A stretch of DNA of 64,000 nucleotides. It comes from Chrysophaeum taylorii. Taxonomy: Eukaryota; Sar; Pelagophyceae; Pelagomonadales; Pelagomonadaceae. Position 1 is the stretch's first letter. Every line of letters starts with the position of its first letter. The notes under the pieces are model-generated. The model had not been told where the DNA came from and ran no database searches. It saw nothing but the letters and a program-made list of their open reading frames with translations. This document shows, in pieces, positions 45,111 through 56,790 of this stretch. A program made the translations under genes and the position numbers. The stretch is from the NCBI GenBank assembly GCA_029834535.1, contig JAQMWT010000314.1:372001-436000 (forward strand). Direction: 5' to 3'.

Positions 45111-45408
45111 AGAAGACACCACCAACGACACTCCTCCTCCTGGTGATGACGGCGACGATGAGCCCGCCATCATTGATCCCCCCTCAGCCGCTACCCCATC
45201 CTTGACGACGACGACGACGACGACTGGAGCAGGAGCTCTTGTGGGGTAAGCCTACGTGGCATGACGTGGTGGCGGTCCAAAACCAAAACCGAAAAGCGCC
45301 CCGAGCATTTAACAGTTTTAAACCGGTTTAAAACCTTTAATAAATCCGGATTAAACTTGTGTCGGTTGGTTATAAACAGCACTACTAAAGAACAACGGTC
45401 TTTTGAAA
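45111..45408. promoter_or_regulatory. Upstream region of the SPC24-like gene with palindromes
   Basis: It contains a perfect 20-bp palindrome, GTTTTAAACCGGTTTAAAAC (45,315-45,334), and a 10-bp one, AATCCGGATT (45,343-45,352), both 55-95 bp upstream of ATG 45,409. Spacing and symmetry suggest a protein-binding site, but no factor is known. Confidence 0.4.
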
Positions 45409-45885
45409 ATGATCGAGGCGTCGGTAATTGAGAAGGTGGAGCGCGCGAAGACGGCGCTGCGCAAGTCGAACGCCGACATGGCCGCGGTGGAGGCGGGGAT
45501 GGGGCGGGTGCGGTTCGAGGCCGCGCGACGCGTCGAGGACGCGAAGCGACTCGTCCGTGACCTCTCGCGCGTGGTTGGGGGGGCAGCGTCGACATCGTCG
45601 ACATCCGACGCGAAGACCGTCGAGACGCGTCGGCAGGCCGCGGCGCAGCGGCTCGCGGTGGCCCAGGCCGAGCGCGACGAGCTCGTGCGCGCCGCCGAAA
45701 GGCCCGACGCGATGGCTCATCTCGAGCACGCGGTGTCGCTCTACGAGAACATCACCAGAGTCCGTTGGACCTCGGAGAACGGCGGGGTCGTGATCGACCC
45801 CAGGACCCAGTCGGCCCGCCAGTTCACCCTCCCCGACGACGACTGGGACTCGACCAACCGGCTCTGGCGCATGCTCGAGGATTAA
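45409..45885 (+). CDS. SPC24-like kinetochore protein
   Basis: SPC24 pairs with SPC25 in the NDC80 complex, which links kinetochores to microtubules. The product is 158 residues from ATG 45,409. Residues 1-105 form an uninterrupted charged coiled coil. Residues 106-158 (LYENITRVRWTSENGGVVID, then QFTLPDDDW and TNRLWRMLED) match the small RWD-like C-terminal domain of SPC24, including the final LW helix. Size fits the family. It is convergent with the sirtuin gene, with only 6 bp between stop codons. An alternative is another small coiled-coil kinetochore subunit such as SPC25. Confidence 0.6.
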   Translation: MIEASVIEKVERAKTALRKSNADMAAVEAGMGRVRFEAARRVEDAKRLVRDLSRVVGGAASTSSTSDAKTVETRRQAAAQRLAVAQAERDELVRAAERPDAMAHLEHAVSLYENITRVRWTSENGGVVIDPRTQSARQFTLPDDDWDSTNRLWRMLED

Positions 45886-45891
45886 TTAAAA

Positions 45892-46902
45892 TTAAGACAG
45901 TTTGCGTTCGACGAGGGAAGCGAGTTTCGGAAGGATGTCCTCGGCCTTGCCGAGGATGGCGTTGTGGCGGAGGACGTCCGCGCGGGTGATGGTGGGAGGG
46001 GGCATAACGAGATTAATGTCGTAGACGGGAATCCCCCGCTCGCGCGAACGCCGGAGTGCTTCTCGCGTCAACTCGACGGCAAAGGAAGTTCCCACGAAGA
46101 CAAAGGCGGCGGCCGAGTCCATCCAGCCGTCCCAGGCGTCGGCCTCAAAGAAAAAGTGTGCGTCGTAGCACTCGTCGAAGAGCAACGCGAGGGGTGCCGC
46201 GACCGATCCGCACTTCGGACATCGCGGCGGCGCCGGCAGCTGCGTTCCCTCGGAGGCGGCCTTTTCCAGGTTCGCCGCGTCTTCGGCGCTGAGCTCGCTC
46301 GGCTCGTACCAGTCGTTCCGCGCGGCCTCTTCGTCGCACGGCGCCTCGCCCGATCGGAGGCACCGATACAGACCCGCGCGGCCGTGCGCCTCGACGAGCT
46401 GCGGGTCCTCGACGCCCTCGCTCCCGTGCTTTCGTGCGCAATGCAGGCCGTCCACGTTCTGCGTCACCACCCGCGTCTCCGGCGCCAACGCCGCTATCTT
46501 CGCGAGAGCGGTGTGCGCGGCCGACGGCCTCGCGTCGCGAACCTTGGCCGCCTCGAAGGTAGGAACCCAGAACTCGTTGTACCACTTGAGAGGATCCTTC
46601 CGCAACGCCTTCCGCGTCCCCATGTCCGTCACGTGCCGCGACCACACGGCCTCCTCCCCGGTCCGAAATGCGGCGATTCCAGATGCGCACGACAGCCCTG
46701 CACCGGTCACGAACAACACACCCTTCCTCTCCTTCCCCGCGATCAGCTCGGCGATCTCGCCCAACAGCTTTTCGTTCCGCACCAGAAGCTTCGCCTCGCG
46801 CCGCGACGCCTCCACGGCAACCCGGACATCCTCCTCCTCCTCCTCCTCCTCGCGCACGCGCTTCTTGGGCATCGACACGACGGTTGGGTGGCCACGCGTC
46901 AT
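45892..46902 (-). CDS. Sirtuin (Sir2-type NAD-dependent deacylase)
   Basis: Sir2 proteins use NAD to remove acyl groups from lysines or to transfer ADP-ribose. The product is 336 residues from ATG 46,902; ATG 46,872 is also possible. The N-terminus is basic followed by a glutamate run (PKKRVREEE), which could serve as a nuclear signal. The Rossmann fold shows FVTGAGLSCASGIAAFR (about 63-80), TQNVDGLH (about 145-152), the catalytic His in EAHGR, Cys pairs YRCLRSGEAPC and CPKC (zinc) and FVGTSFAVEL near the end. The open frame continues upstream through a GAAA microsatellite, but that part is low-complexity. The gene ends 6 bp from the convergent SPC24-like gene. Confidence 0.88.
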   Translation of the reverse strand: MTRGHPTVVSMPKKRVREEEEEEEDVRVAVEASRREAKLLVRNEKLLGEIAELIAGKERKGVLFVTGAGLSCASGIAAFRTGEEAVWSRHVTDMGTRKALRKDPLKWYNEFWVPTFEAAKVRDARPSAAHTALAKIAALAPETRVVTQNVDGLHCARKHGSEGVEDPQLVEAHGRAGLYRCLRSGEAPCDEEAARNDWYEPSELSAEDAANLEKAASEGTQLPAPPRCPKCGSVAAPLALLFDECYDAHFFFEADAWDGWMDSAAAFVFVGTSFAVELTREALRRSRERGIPVYDINLVMPPPTITRADVLRHNAILGKAEDILPKLASLVERKLS

Positions 46903-46923
46903 CTCAACCGCAACCCGAACCCT

Positions 46924-46969
46924 AAAAAAAGAAAGTAAGAAAGAAAGAAAGAAAGAAAAATAGATAGCT

Positions 46970-47007
<38 letters not shown>

Positions 47008-47010
47008 TGA
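46924..47010. repeat. (GAAA)n microsatellite upstream of the sirtuin gene
   Basis: About 85 bp of GAAA/AAAG repeats with a TAGATAGCTAG interruption, beginning about 20 bp upstream of the sirtuin start codon. On the minus strand it reads as a Phe/Leu/Ser-rich open frame that should not be taken for coding sequence. Confidence 0.85.
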
Positions 47011-47050
47011 AAGAAGGGGCGGTTCCAATTCTAATCAAACCGAAACAGGA

Positions 47051-47058
47051 AAAACCTC
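47051..47058. repeat. hAT target-site duplication AAAACCTC, left
   Basis: It precedes the left inverted repeat and recurs exactly at 49,584-49,591. Eight bases is diagnostic of hAT transposons. Confidence 0.88.
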
Positions 47059-49583
47059 CAGCGTTGGGAATTCACTGGGCTCACTTCACTAGGTTCACTG
47101 AATTTGGTTCGCTTCACTTCACCGAAAATTTTCGTCCGAAGTCCAATGTTCAGTTCACGTTCATTCACTTTGGCTGACGGCCAAGTCTGATGAGCGAAGT
47201 CGAGCCGCGCTATCTGGAGGTGGAGGATAATGTTGATGATGAGGAGGAATACGCGGAACAGAAGGAGGAGCACAAGAACAAGCCGATTGCGACGTCGATG
47301 TCGTGACGTGGAACACACCCGGCAAAAGTGGACGATCAACCAGGTTTTTCCAAGGTGTGGGACTGCGTGCGTCGACTGAAGGAAAATCATCCTGGCCGAG
47401 TCAGTGGGAAGGCGACGCACATGTGTATCCGGTGCTGGGAGCGCCTGAAAGTGACGAGAGACTTCAAGAAAGGCACGTGGCAGACGACCAAGCCCTTTTG
47501 GGGCCCACTTCAAGGCTGCGCATCCGGAGGAGGGCGATCTGGGACGTCAACAGCTCACCAAGAAACAGAAGACAGCCAAGATAAGGAGGGAGTTATGACG
47601 GCCGTGGGCGTTGTGGCAGCCTCGAAGGGTAAATCAGATATTGCGAGATACTTCATGGCCATGCCCAGCCAGGCAAAGCACTCTTCCCTGATAGCGTTCT
47701 CGGCTCGGCACTACGCGTACACGTCGCAGCGGATCTCCAAGCGCACCTTTGACGACGAAGATCATCGCAACCCAATTGAGGCGTATTACCGCGGCGGTGG
47801 CGGGAAAGGCAAGTGCCCGTTCATGACTCGAAAGGCGCCGTTTGAATGGGTGGACGCTGAATATCGTTACTTTGTTCGAATCTTGATACACGTCGTTACG
47901 GAGTGTTATGAAGCGGCGGCTTTCGGCAATCCATTCGCCCAGGTGCTGCATGACGGCGGGACACTCAAGGATAAGTTCAAGCGACAGGCCATTGGCCTAT
48001 CCTTCATCTGGCCCGATTGGAGTGGCGTTGAGACGGTGTGCGTGGGCCTTGTTCCAGCTGACGACGAAACCGATTCCGGCACGGCTTCTCTGCTCCGTTC
48101 TGTGGTCGCGGAGCGTGCGAGATTCGATGTCGATTTGGCGGCCGCAACCATTGTTCAAGACCGGGCTGCAATTGGCGTCGCCGAAGAAATTTTTGTTGAG
48201 GTCGAAGCGTGTGTGACATGCATGATATCTCAAAAATCTCGGCAGCGGCATGTGGCGACTTGACACGACCCAGAGGCAAGCAGTTGATCAATCTATTCCC
48301 AGCTCGCCAGGAGCTGCTGAACAGTGCCCACGATGGAGCCAAGTACTTTTCTTGCGGCACACGTTTTGAAGGATCTGCATGCGCTTTTGCCATTATAGCC
48401 GGGGAAATAAATCGCCGAAGCTCAAGCTCGACCTCAATGAGACGAGGTTCCGGGCGCGATACCAACTTATTCGTTCCTTGCTGCGTATGCACCACGTGCT
48501 CAAACTGTACACGGCTACCAACATTGGACTCCCCTGGACAATCAGTGATGAGCAATGGGTGGCGTTGGCTGAATTCGAGGCGATTTTTGCTTTAACGGAT
48601 GACCCCGTTGTTTTCGTGCAACATGAACACTTATACCTGGGGGCGTGTGCCGCATTGATCAGGCACGACATGATCGAGTCTCTGCGAGCTAGGACGCTAG
48701 AAGTCATTGATCTCCCGAACATAACTGCGAAATCCAATCCATGCCACGTAAGACTGTCGATGTTGACGACCTCAGCAAGACCGGCAAAATCTGTCTTCAG
48801 CGGGCTATACTCGAATGTGAGCGTCGGTTTTGCGGGAATAATGAAAACTACGTGCGTCACTTCGACTACGAATTCAACGATCGCGAGCTGATTGCCTTCC
48901 TTCTTGACTTTCGGACTATCAACTGCCGGCGTGCTCGACGTTGGAAAGCTGTATCGACCGCTCACCAAGGAGCAGTATGGGATCCTTCCGGACATGGCGA
49001 GAGCCTCTAAGGGTTCAATTGGTACACATGGAGCGCAGAGCTACTGTGAGCGCTGCCTGAGCATTGGAAATCTTGTCCTGACCGAGGGAAACACGTTGCT
49101 CGGCGCGGACGAGACGGACAAAGTTGCCCTACTGCGCATGAACCAGAATTTCATTGCGGCGGCCCGGATTAAGTACAGGGACCTCGGACACGAGACCGAG
49201 TTTTTCAAAAACGCCGAGAGCACCATCCCCGAGACTCTTTGGAGATGGAGGTTGATGAGGAAGAACCAGACGAAGTTACCGAGGTCGTTCACATTGCCTA
49301 AAGTAAGAAACACTGAACCCCATCCACGATAACTCCTCCTTCCCGAAACGCGCATGAATCTAAGAGCACCAGACCTAGGCAATAGCGCGCAGGGGGGGAC
49401 GGAACTGACGGGGCGCGGCAGGGATCGGCGCTGGCGTTAAAAAAAGAAAAAATGTGGCGTTCACTTCACAAAGGTTCACGATGGCCACGTAGGGTGACGT
49501 GTTCACTTCAAATCACTTCACCAATATTGCCGTGGCTGGTGAAGTGGTTCACGTTCACTTGCTGAAGTGAATTCCCAACGCTG
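47059..49583 (+). mobile_element. hAT DNA transposon (2,525 bp) with intact ends
   Basis: The perfect 18-bp terminal inverted repeats CAGCGTTGGGAATTCACT lie at 47,059-47,076 and, inverted, at 49,566-49,583. They are flanked by the 8-bp duplication AAAACCTC. Subterminal zones on both sides are full of TTCACTTCAC-like motifs, probably transposase-binding sites. The single gene inside is a BED-type hAT transposase. Exact duplication and perfect ends show a fairly recent insertion between the sirtuin gene and a decayed Copia-like element, although the transposase frame is now broken. Confidence 0.9.
47190..49332 (+). pseudogene. hAT transposase with BED zinc finger, broken frame
   Basis: Coding sequence starts at ATG 47,190 (MSEVEPRYLEVEDNVDDEEE). 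An in-frame TGA lies at 47,304-47,306, after which the same frame continues to about 48,206. The BED finger is WDCVRRLKEN with ATHMCIRC at about 47,350-47,430. After frame changes near 48,208 and 48,400 come CMHDISKISAAACGDLTRPR, WTISDEQWVALAEFEAIF and, after a further change near 48,890, the hATC domain (HGAQSYCERCLSIGN, then DKVALLRMNQNF). At least four lesions make it inactive unless some are introns; no good splice sites were seen. Confidence 0.75.
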
Positions 49584-49591
49584 AAAACCTC

Positions 49592-52500
49592 CACTAGATA
49601 CAAGTAGTCTACACGGAGCGGACATCCCGAGCGCCCCGGATGCGGCTGTCGCCAAGCCCGGATGTCACACTCGACTGTGCTGACAAACTCCTTAGTGTGC
49701 TCGTGGACCCAGAAAGTCATGATGACGCGTTAGGCTCGATGGCAAAGCCCTTTAAGAAACGCCCGCCGAAGCAGAAATCAAAGTTCAAGGTCACGACGGC
49801 CATTCGATTCGCCACCGATGCGGCGAAGTTCAAATCTGCCGACAGCACCGCCAAATCTGACTGGCCGGCCACCAACGCAGTATCATCACGTGCCGAGTTT
49901 TCTGCCAATTTCCTCTATATCGGCTGGTATCGCTCAATCATTTTTGCACTCGGCCTGACACGATGAAAACTTGTGATCTCCAGGCTAGTAGTTCGCGTTA
50001 CTTGCGTTATCTAGTGTTAGATGATTTCATGTCAAAGTACCTTGACAAACTAAAATGGTCAACCTCGCTGTCTGCGTACACACCCGACGAGCCAAAATTC
50101 GCGTTTGGACAAGTCCTCCCCATTGGGGAAAGGCCATGGATATAGCCAAGTCTACACTTCCGTCAGTGTACCGTCACACCTGTACGTGACTGTGTGTGTC
50201 GAGTGCGACTTAAAAATTATCCGGTTCGACGACTTGACGCAAAAGCAACTCTAGCCGCCATTTTGTACGCCGTCAGCCAGATGAAGGTTCGTTATGTCGT
50301 ACGCGTTAGACTTGTGCTCACCGATGCTGCAAGACAATTTCAAGCGCACGAGCTGGATAATCTGAAAATAAGGTTATCACTCCCGATCGAGACTCTTGGA
50401 AGATACAATTTACTCTATGGCAACCATGCGGAGCATTTCGTTGGCCGACTTACAAAAGATGCCCACGATGTTGCAAGAAGGCCTGCATGACAAAGTCGCA
50501 AAATCGTCATCATGTTGAACCCGTCGACGAACTGAGTGAACACCTCGACGTACTGAGCCATATCGAGACTCCTCTACAGCACGCTACACAACTGCACGGG
50601 GTCGCGTCACATCTCTCGCTGCGACCATGTCGAGCACACGCTACATCAACTCGTGTCGCGCCAGCAGGAACTGAGCACAGAACCCTACCTGTTTGGAGCA
50701 TGGGGTCTTGTGAACCTACCGCATCGCAATAAACGTGAACCAAAGACAGTACGAGGCCTGTACCTTCGAAGTGCATATAGGCTGCCACTGTCAGGGCTTC
50801 ACATCATGGCAAATCGACGAGAGTCGCTAGAGCAACTCGCAGACACCAGCCAGCGGGATGTTTCAAGCGGAGGAGCTCCGCCCAGACTGCAGAGAATGTT
50901 GGACTCAACATTTGGTGAATCAGGCATCCAGCAGTGTATAAATCCTTGAAGATCTGCCTTTAATTCCCAACACGGTCGCTTCTGACTCGCAACCGAATGC
51001 GCGGGCCTCGCCAATACGCACATTGATCCATCCTTCTTCGAGGAACTCTGGCTCTCCGACAGCTCCGGACGAGGCCGAAGCAGATGACGATGACGATGAT
51101 ACCTGGTCTTCTGACTCGCACTCGCCACAGGCTTCTCCTGCTGCAACACCGCCAACGGCACATCCGCCGCGCAGCACCAAGCATGCCAATATCTCGGGTT
51201 ACTAGGGACATCATGACTCTTAATCCTCAAGCTCGACAAACAAAACCCCGGGAGTCAGACGCCGGCAGCACTCCTCGTCTTCGGAACCCGCAATCACAGC
51301 CGACTCCACTCCTGACAAGTCCTCTCAGGACGCAGTCACTCCGCCTCACGCTCCTTGCGACACCGCAAAGTCTGATGATGATGACGACACCAAAGGCCCC
51401 ACTATGTCTTAACGGTGGTGACGTTCGACAGTATGTCATTGTTGTCCTCCCCTGACCCACGACGTCATCCAAGTGCCCTGGGCCGGCACTGGCGGCAAAG
51501 ATATTTGGGCAGACGCACTCATCACGCCCAATCAGAGAGACGACGTAGGTCCCGCTCAAGCATGACAACGGCACGCCGATTCCTCCCGAGAAAACCCAAG
51601 AATTCGTCGATCTTCAAGATCCGAACCACGCACGCTACATCAAGCACCTGTCCACCTATCACCAAGCCTCCACGGTGACACTTCGTGGTGCAGAGGTGCT
51701 GCGGCTTTAAGTACCCGCATAAAGCACCTCGCGCGTCTCGCCGCTCCGTCTGCTATGGAGAGCATCGTTGCCGCTCATCCTCACCACGTTGGCAGCTCGT
51801 CTCGACAAAAAGGCGACGATTCGTCACTCGACGACGCACACGAGTCCCTAGTGTCAAAGAAAGTTCGACTTGAGGGGGTGGATTTTCATCCGACATCACA
51901 AACAACAAACTCACGCAATGCCACGCGCAACGCCTTCAGTCAAGGTCCGCAATCTCAAGCAGGACGTGCCATAAGCCAATTTTCATAAACATGCGTTCGC
52001 AAAGGCGACAAACATAGCCGAGTTCTCACATCCTGAATGACCTACACCGAACCTTCGCAGCGCTATTCTATTGAGAATCAATCCTTTAAAATGGAGCTCA
52101 TCTCCCCCGATGGTGAAAAAAAAATGGTTGAGCTCATCAATCCCGATCGCGCGGTGAAACCACAAGTGTATCCAACACGAGCCCAAGCTCGAGTCCAAGT
52201 GTTTCTACCAATACGACACGGAGACCTACGTGGACACATCTTTGGCACGTTTTGCTTCGACAAACATTACTACCGCAGTTAGTGCCCTGAAAAACTCACA
52301 GGATGCTCTCTTGAAAGACTTTGAGAATGATCACGTGTTTGGTCTTCATATAGAAGCCAACTCGACCCCAATCAGGATTTACAATCTTCGATCATAGATA
52401 CGGATACTAGTCAAGTGGAAGAAGTGTCGCTCACTTTTGACTCGATGTCTAAGCATTCAGGTGTTGGTCCGGACGTGAAGACAGGCGACTTCGAATATGC

Positions 52501-54120
52501 AAGTGTGATCAGATTTTGGAGTTTGAATGTCAGACGAGGAGAAACGCAAACACCTAACGGGCATCATCCGAGAGTATGATGGCGTTACCGACAAAGTAAT
52601 GTAATAAGACTCGCCATTGTGCCAGAAGATCGATCCGCCTTAACCTACTCGCTCGAGTCTACGAGTTAAGACTGGAAACGCGGCTTAAAATCGAAGCATA
52701 AGCACAATAAGGCTCGCTGTGTCGTTGGGGTTTCTAATGGTCGAGCTAGAGGGACGGCTGGGGAAGGAGGAGAGGACAGGATATCAGGGGGCTGCTTGAC
52801 GCGTTTTAAACTGGATTTTTACAGTGTCTAGTCACCTACAACAATGTTTGCGGCTGGTCAACCATTGCTAGCAGTCGTTACTCACCATGTTTTGCCGGCT
52901 AACATGCTCACGTACCTCAGGCTTTCATTCAGAGCCGTATGATCTACCGCGAGGCATTTAAGTCAAACCTGAGATCTTAGACATCCTTCAGGAAAGACAA
53001 TCCCTAAGGCAAGATAGCCTTTATGATTACGAAAGCACTATACGGAATATAGTCTACGCCCGCGTTGTTTTCGAAGCATCTCAACACATTCTTCGCTGAT
53101 CGTTCGCAGCGGGACGGGTTATGGCCGGGGGCAGAAGGAAACGCTAACGACGAGATGGTTGTCAGTCAAATCGTGGTCTCCGCGCCGCATGGCGACAGGC
53201 GTCGTCAACCTCCCTCGACGCACCTCGACCCTCCTTTTTCTGCACCCCTCGTCTCTCGACCCCGTGATTCTGGACCGGCTCCTGGTCCCCATGCTCGGGA
53301 GGGGTCTGAAGTTAGTTAGTTTTAGTTAGTGTATCGCTGATCTCAATTTCACTCGTAGCAGTTTTACGCATTACGACCCGGACACCATTAAGGGGTGTGC
53401 CATCACTGCTTTCGTAGATATCCTGTTGATAACAGGCACTGAAACAGAGTTGATACGAAAAGTCAGAGGCGCACTGTTCAAAGAAGTTGGGGCGATGGTG
53501 TTAAGTGGGCCGACTTTGTCAAGTCCCTCTTGGACTCAGCTGCAAAGACGACCTGACTAGGGGGGTAGTTACAATGTCAGCGGGGCGTAAGATCAAGGAC
53601 TACTCACCAAGTTTAACCGTGGTGACCTCCCACGCAAGCGCGTCCTGTACTCTGAGAATTTCCGGGACCTCGCAAAGCACAACTACGAGCCATTGACTCC
53701 TGACAAGCAAGCACGACTGACAGCGAGCACGAATTAACAACAGGCGTTTCAGTCAATTTGAGGCTCACTCATATAGTAGAGCATCACTACCATTCTTAAT
53801 CGTGTGTATAAGGGCGTGCGTTCGCCAGAGCGCCTACACGTCGTGTGGCTGAAAACACATCGCGCGTTAACTGCACACGAACGTTGATTATGGTCTGGTT
53901 TACAGAGCTGATGGCGCAACATTATCATCTGAAGTTCTCCATGTGCGCAGTTTCAAACACCCAGAGCTCAAGGAGGGCAGTATCATCGAAACCTGTGATA
54001 AGATTCAGTGATGCCGATTTTGCAGATTCATACGATGAACGCCCCGGATCTACATCTGCATCTTGTGTCCGTCCGTGTATGAGGATGTCTAGTTTCAAGG
54101 TCATCTGAACGACAAACATT
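49592..54120 (+). mobile_element. Decayed Copia-like element, second family
   Basis: Plus-strand fossil with integrase before reverse transcriptase. Recognisable parts are an integrase core-like stretch (about 50,190-50,490, LVLTDAARQFQAHELDNLKI) and an integrase C-terminal-like part (about 50,660-50,780, TEPYLFGAWGLVNLPHRN). RT blocks lie at about 53,020-53,500 (MITKALYGI, then FVDILLITGTETELI), and an RNase H start at about 53,980-54,060 (FSDADFADSYDERPGSTS). It is heavily broken, with many breaks, and no LTRs could be recognised. It looks much older than the elements at 1-24,470. A SINE lies within the RT part. Confidence 0.65.
53101..53334 (+). mobile_element. SINE copy 3 (full length)
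   Basis: A 234-bp copy flanked by TCGCTGAT at 53,093-53,100 and 53,335-53,342. It starts CGTTCGCAGCGGGACGGGTT and ends TTAGTTAGTTTTAGTTAG. It shares all blocks with copy 1 at 14,425 and the 5' half with copy 2 at 30,975. It is inserted in the RT part of the decayed Copia-like element. Confidence 0.85.
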
Positions 54121-55036
54121 CACAAGCAAAGTCAACACTACATGCAGAAAGCTATTGCCGCTGCATTCATGCACCCGCCCTCTAGATCGGCCACCGTCAC
54201 ATGTGTGTGGTTGAAAGGGTAGAGATTTTTTTCCCTGGTGCCTTGATGCGGAGCCGGAAGGGCATTAAATTGGCTGCTGCCGTTGTTGCGGGCCTAAGAT
54301 ACCTGCCCCCTTGGAGGACGGCCCCTTCAATAAGTCTTCTTCATCACGTTTCCTAGGCCCGAAGTCGAGCTTGTTTGCGCCCTCGCATGGCCACCCAAAT
54401 CATTTTCTCACGGTCCAACGGAACACAATTAAGAACTTTGGATGACAATAATTCTGTTATGTCAAAAAACACTTGGAAGGCGAAAGGCGCATCCCGTCGC
54501 AGTCGTCGTTACACTCGTGGGTGGTGGCGTGCACATCGCCGTCCTCGCCCAACGCCGACCACGCCAGGACGTCGTCGCTATCGCTGCTGCACTCTGGCTC
54601 CACGCCAGCCGCGACCAAACTGTCGTCTCAGGACTTCCCCGGTCATTCGATGAGAAGTGCGCGAGAGCAAGGTCGGTGTCACGAGAGTGCTCAAACTCGC
54701 TTGCCGCCGGCGTCGCGCGCGAGCACGAGGGCTAACGTTCCGTCCCTCCACTGCGTACAAAAATACTTCATTGGTGCGCGTTCATCACGCTCGCGTCCTT
54801 TTGGACCCACTCCATTTTGACGCACTCGATTTGCTGGCGACCCCCTTAAACCAATCCTCGCGTTCTTGAAAGACGCATGTGATCGCCTTCCTCGGACGGT
54901 AGTAGAGTCTTCGGGTTCCTACGTCCGCCCTCAAAGTTATCTGGCTCAGAGCGCAGCAACAGCGTAATGCTTGCTTGCTCGTTTGTTTGTTTGTTTGTTC
55001 GTTTGTTAATAGGACACCCCTTGGAAAGAAAGATAA
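54121..55036. other. Intergenic region 3' of the channel gene
   Basis: No gene is recognised. A (TTTG)n stretch lies at about 54,979-55,008, roughly 30 bp beyond the channel's stop codon. Confidence 0.45.
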
Positions 55037-56757
55037 TCATCGCCGAGGTCCGTCGACAAGGTTGGTTTCGTCGAGGAGGTGTATCCACTCGGACGTCGCC
55101 GCGGCAGCGGCGCGGAGTGTGTGGTCCATGTAGTTGAAGATGGGCTGGTAATTCTCTTTGATGTCGTCGTAGTCGAGCTTGGCGAGGACGAGGGCCGTGG
55201 TCCTCGGGGCGCGGCACGCCACTTCGACGTTGAGGTTGAATGCGGTGTCGGCGGGGACGAGGATGGTCGCCTGGCCAAAGTGGCGGCGCGCCTCGATGCG
55301 AAAAACCTGCTGCTCGATCGTCGGTAATTCCTTTATTCGCGCGTTCGCTGGGTCGGTCGCGTACTTGTGACGGACGTAGACGCTTCCCTCGAGAACGAAG
55401 TGGAGCTCCCTGGCGTTGATGTGGGGGTCGTTGATGATCTGGTCTCTGACGTATGCGACTGGCTTGAGTTTGGCCATGACGACGGCGGCGGAGCCGGGAT
55501 ATTGGGCTTCGAGCTCGCACAAAAAGGGCGCGCTAGCGAGGGTCCGACAGTGGACGAAAAGGCAACACTGATTTCTGAGTTTGGGGGGAAGCTTGTCCAT
55601 GATCTCTGACTCGTCGTAGACGCCGCGAAAGTCGCCGTGGAAGGCGTGGTTCTTGAACATGGACCTCCCGACCTGCGCGGAGAGCCGTTGGTCGCGAACA
55701 AACTCCCCCAAGATGTCGACACCCTGCTTTCTTCTGCGTTCCATGGGATCGAGGTTGGTAACGAGGTCGACGACGACGCCGATCAAGTACGCGAACAACA
55801 TCGTACCCAACACTTGGCACACGATCACCAAGATCATGCCGTCGACGTTTTCGGTCGACGGAGCAACGTCTCCGTAACCCACGGTCGTCATCGTCGCGAA
55901 CGCCCAGTACAACGTCGTCACGTACTGCGTGTACCGGTCGGCATCCCGCAGCGGCACCATGGCTTCATTGCCGCCGCAAGCGTGCGACGAGCACCCGGAG
56001 AAGGAGGAGGAGGCCTCCGTTGAGTTGTTGACGACGGCGACGACGACGTCTCCGCGATTTGACGGGGAATGCCAGACGCAGCGCTCGTCGAGCCACGAGC
56101 CCCTGTGGCAGCGGCGGAAGCGGCGCCCGGCGTTAAAGAAGACGCAACTAAAGAGATGCGCGACGAACGTCGTGATGATCATCGGCTTGACGGGCTTGAG
56201 CACGGCGGGATTGATACCGCACAACTCCTCCAGCGTGTCGACCATGTTGTGGAGTTTCATTACCCGCGTGATCTTGGCGATGCGAATGAGACGCAGCGAC
56301 TTGAGGAGCCGCAAACTCCCGAGGAACTGGGAATTACCGCCGCTCGAGAGGGTGTGGAGCCTGTCGAGCGGTAACGTGCTCAGCAAATCGACCCAAAACC
56401 ACCCCTTGATGTATTGCTTGGCGATCTCGTACCGCCCCGAGATGAGCATGACGTCGCTAATAAATGCCGTGTTGAAGCAAATCCCAATGTCCAACGCGAA
56501 CAAGCCGTCGATGAGGTACTCGAGCGTAAACCACGGTTCGTCCTTTTTTTCGAGCTCGACGCTGAACCCGATTCTGTACGTAACGACGAGCACGGAAAAC
56601 AAGATGAGCACGCACACGACGCAGTCCCAGACAACCTTCGGATACGCCTCGGGGTGGAACACCCGCGTTCGCTGCCAGAGTTCCAAAGGGGTCACGATCA
56701 GCTTGATCTTTTCCGCCGAGTCGCTTCGAGCTAATTCAGCCTCCTCACTTCTGCTCT

Positions 56758-56790
<33 letters not shown>

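Noticed and set aside
46903-47028. N-terminal extension of the sirtuin rich in Phe, Leu and Ser
   Set aside because: It is encoded by the GAAA microsatellite. ATG 46,902 or 46,872 is the sensible start.
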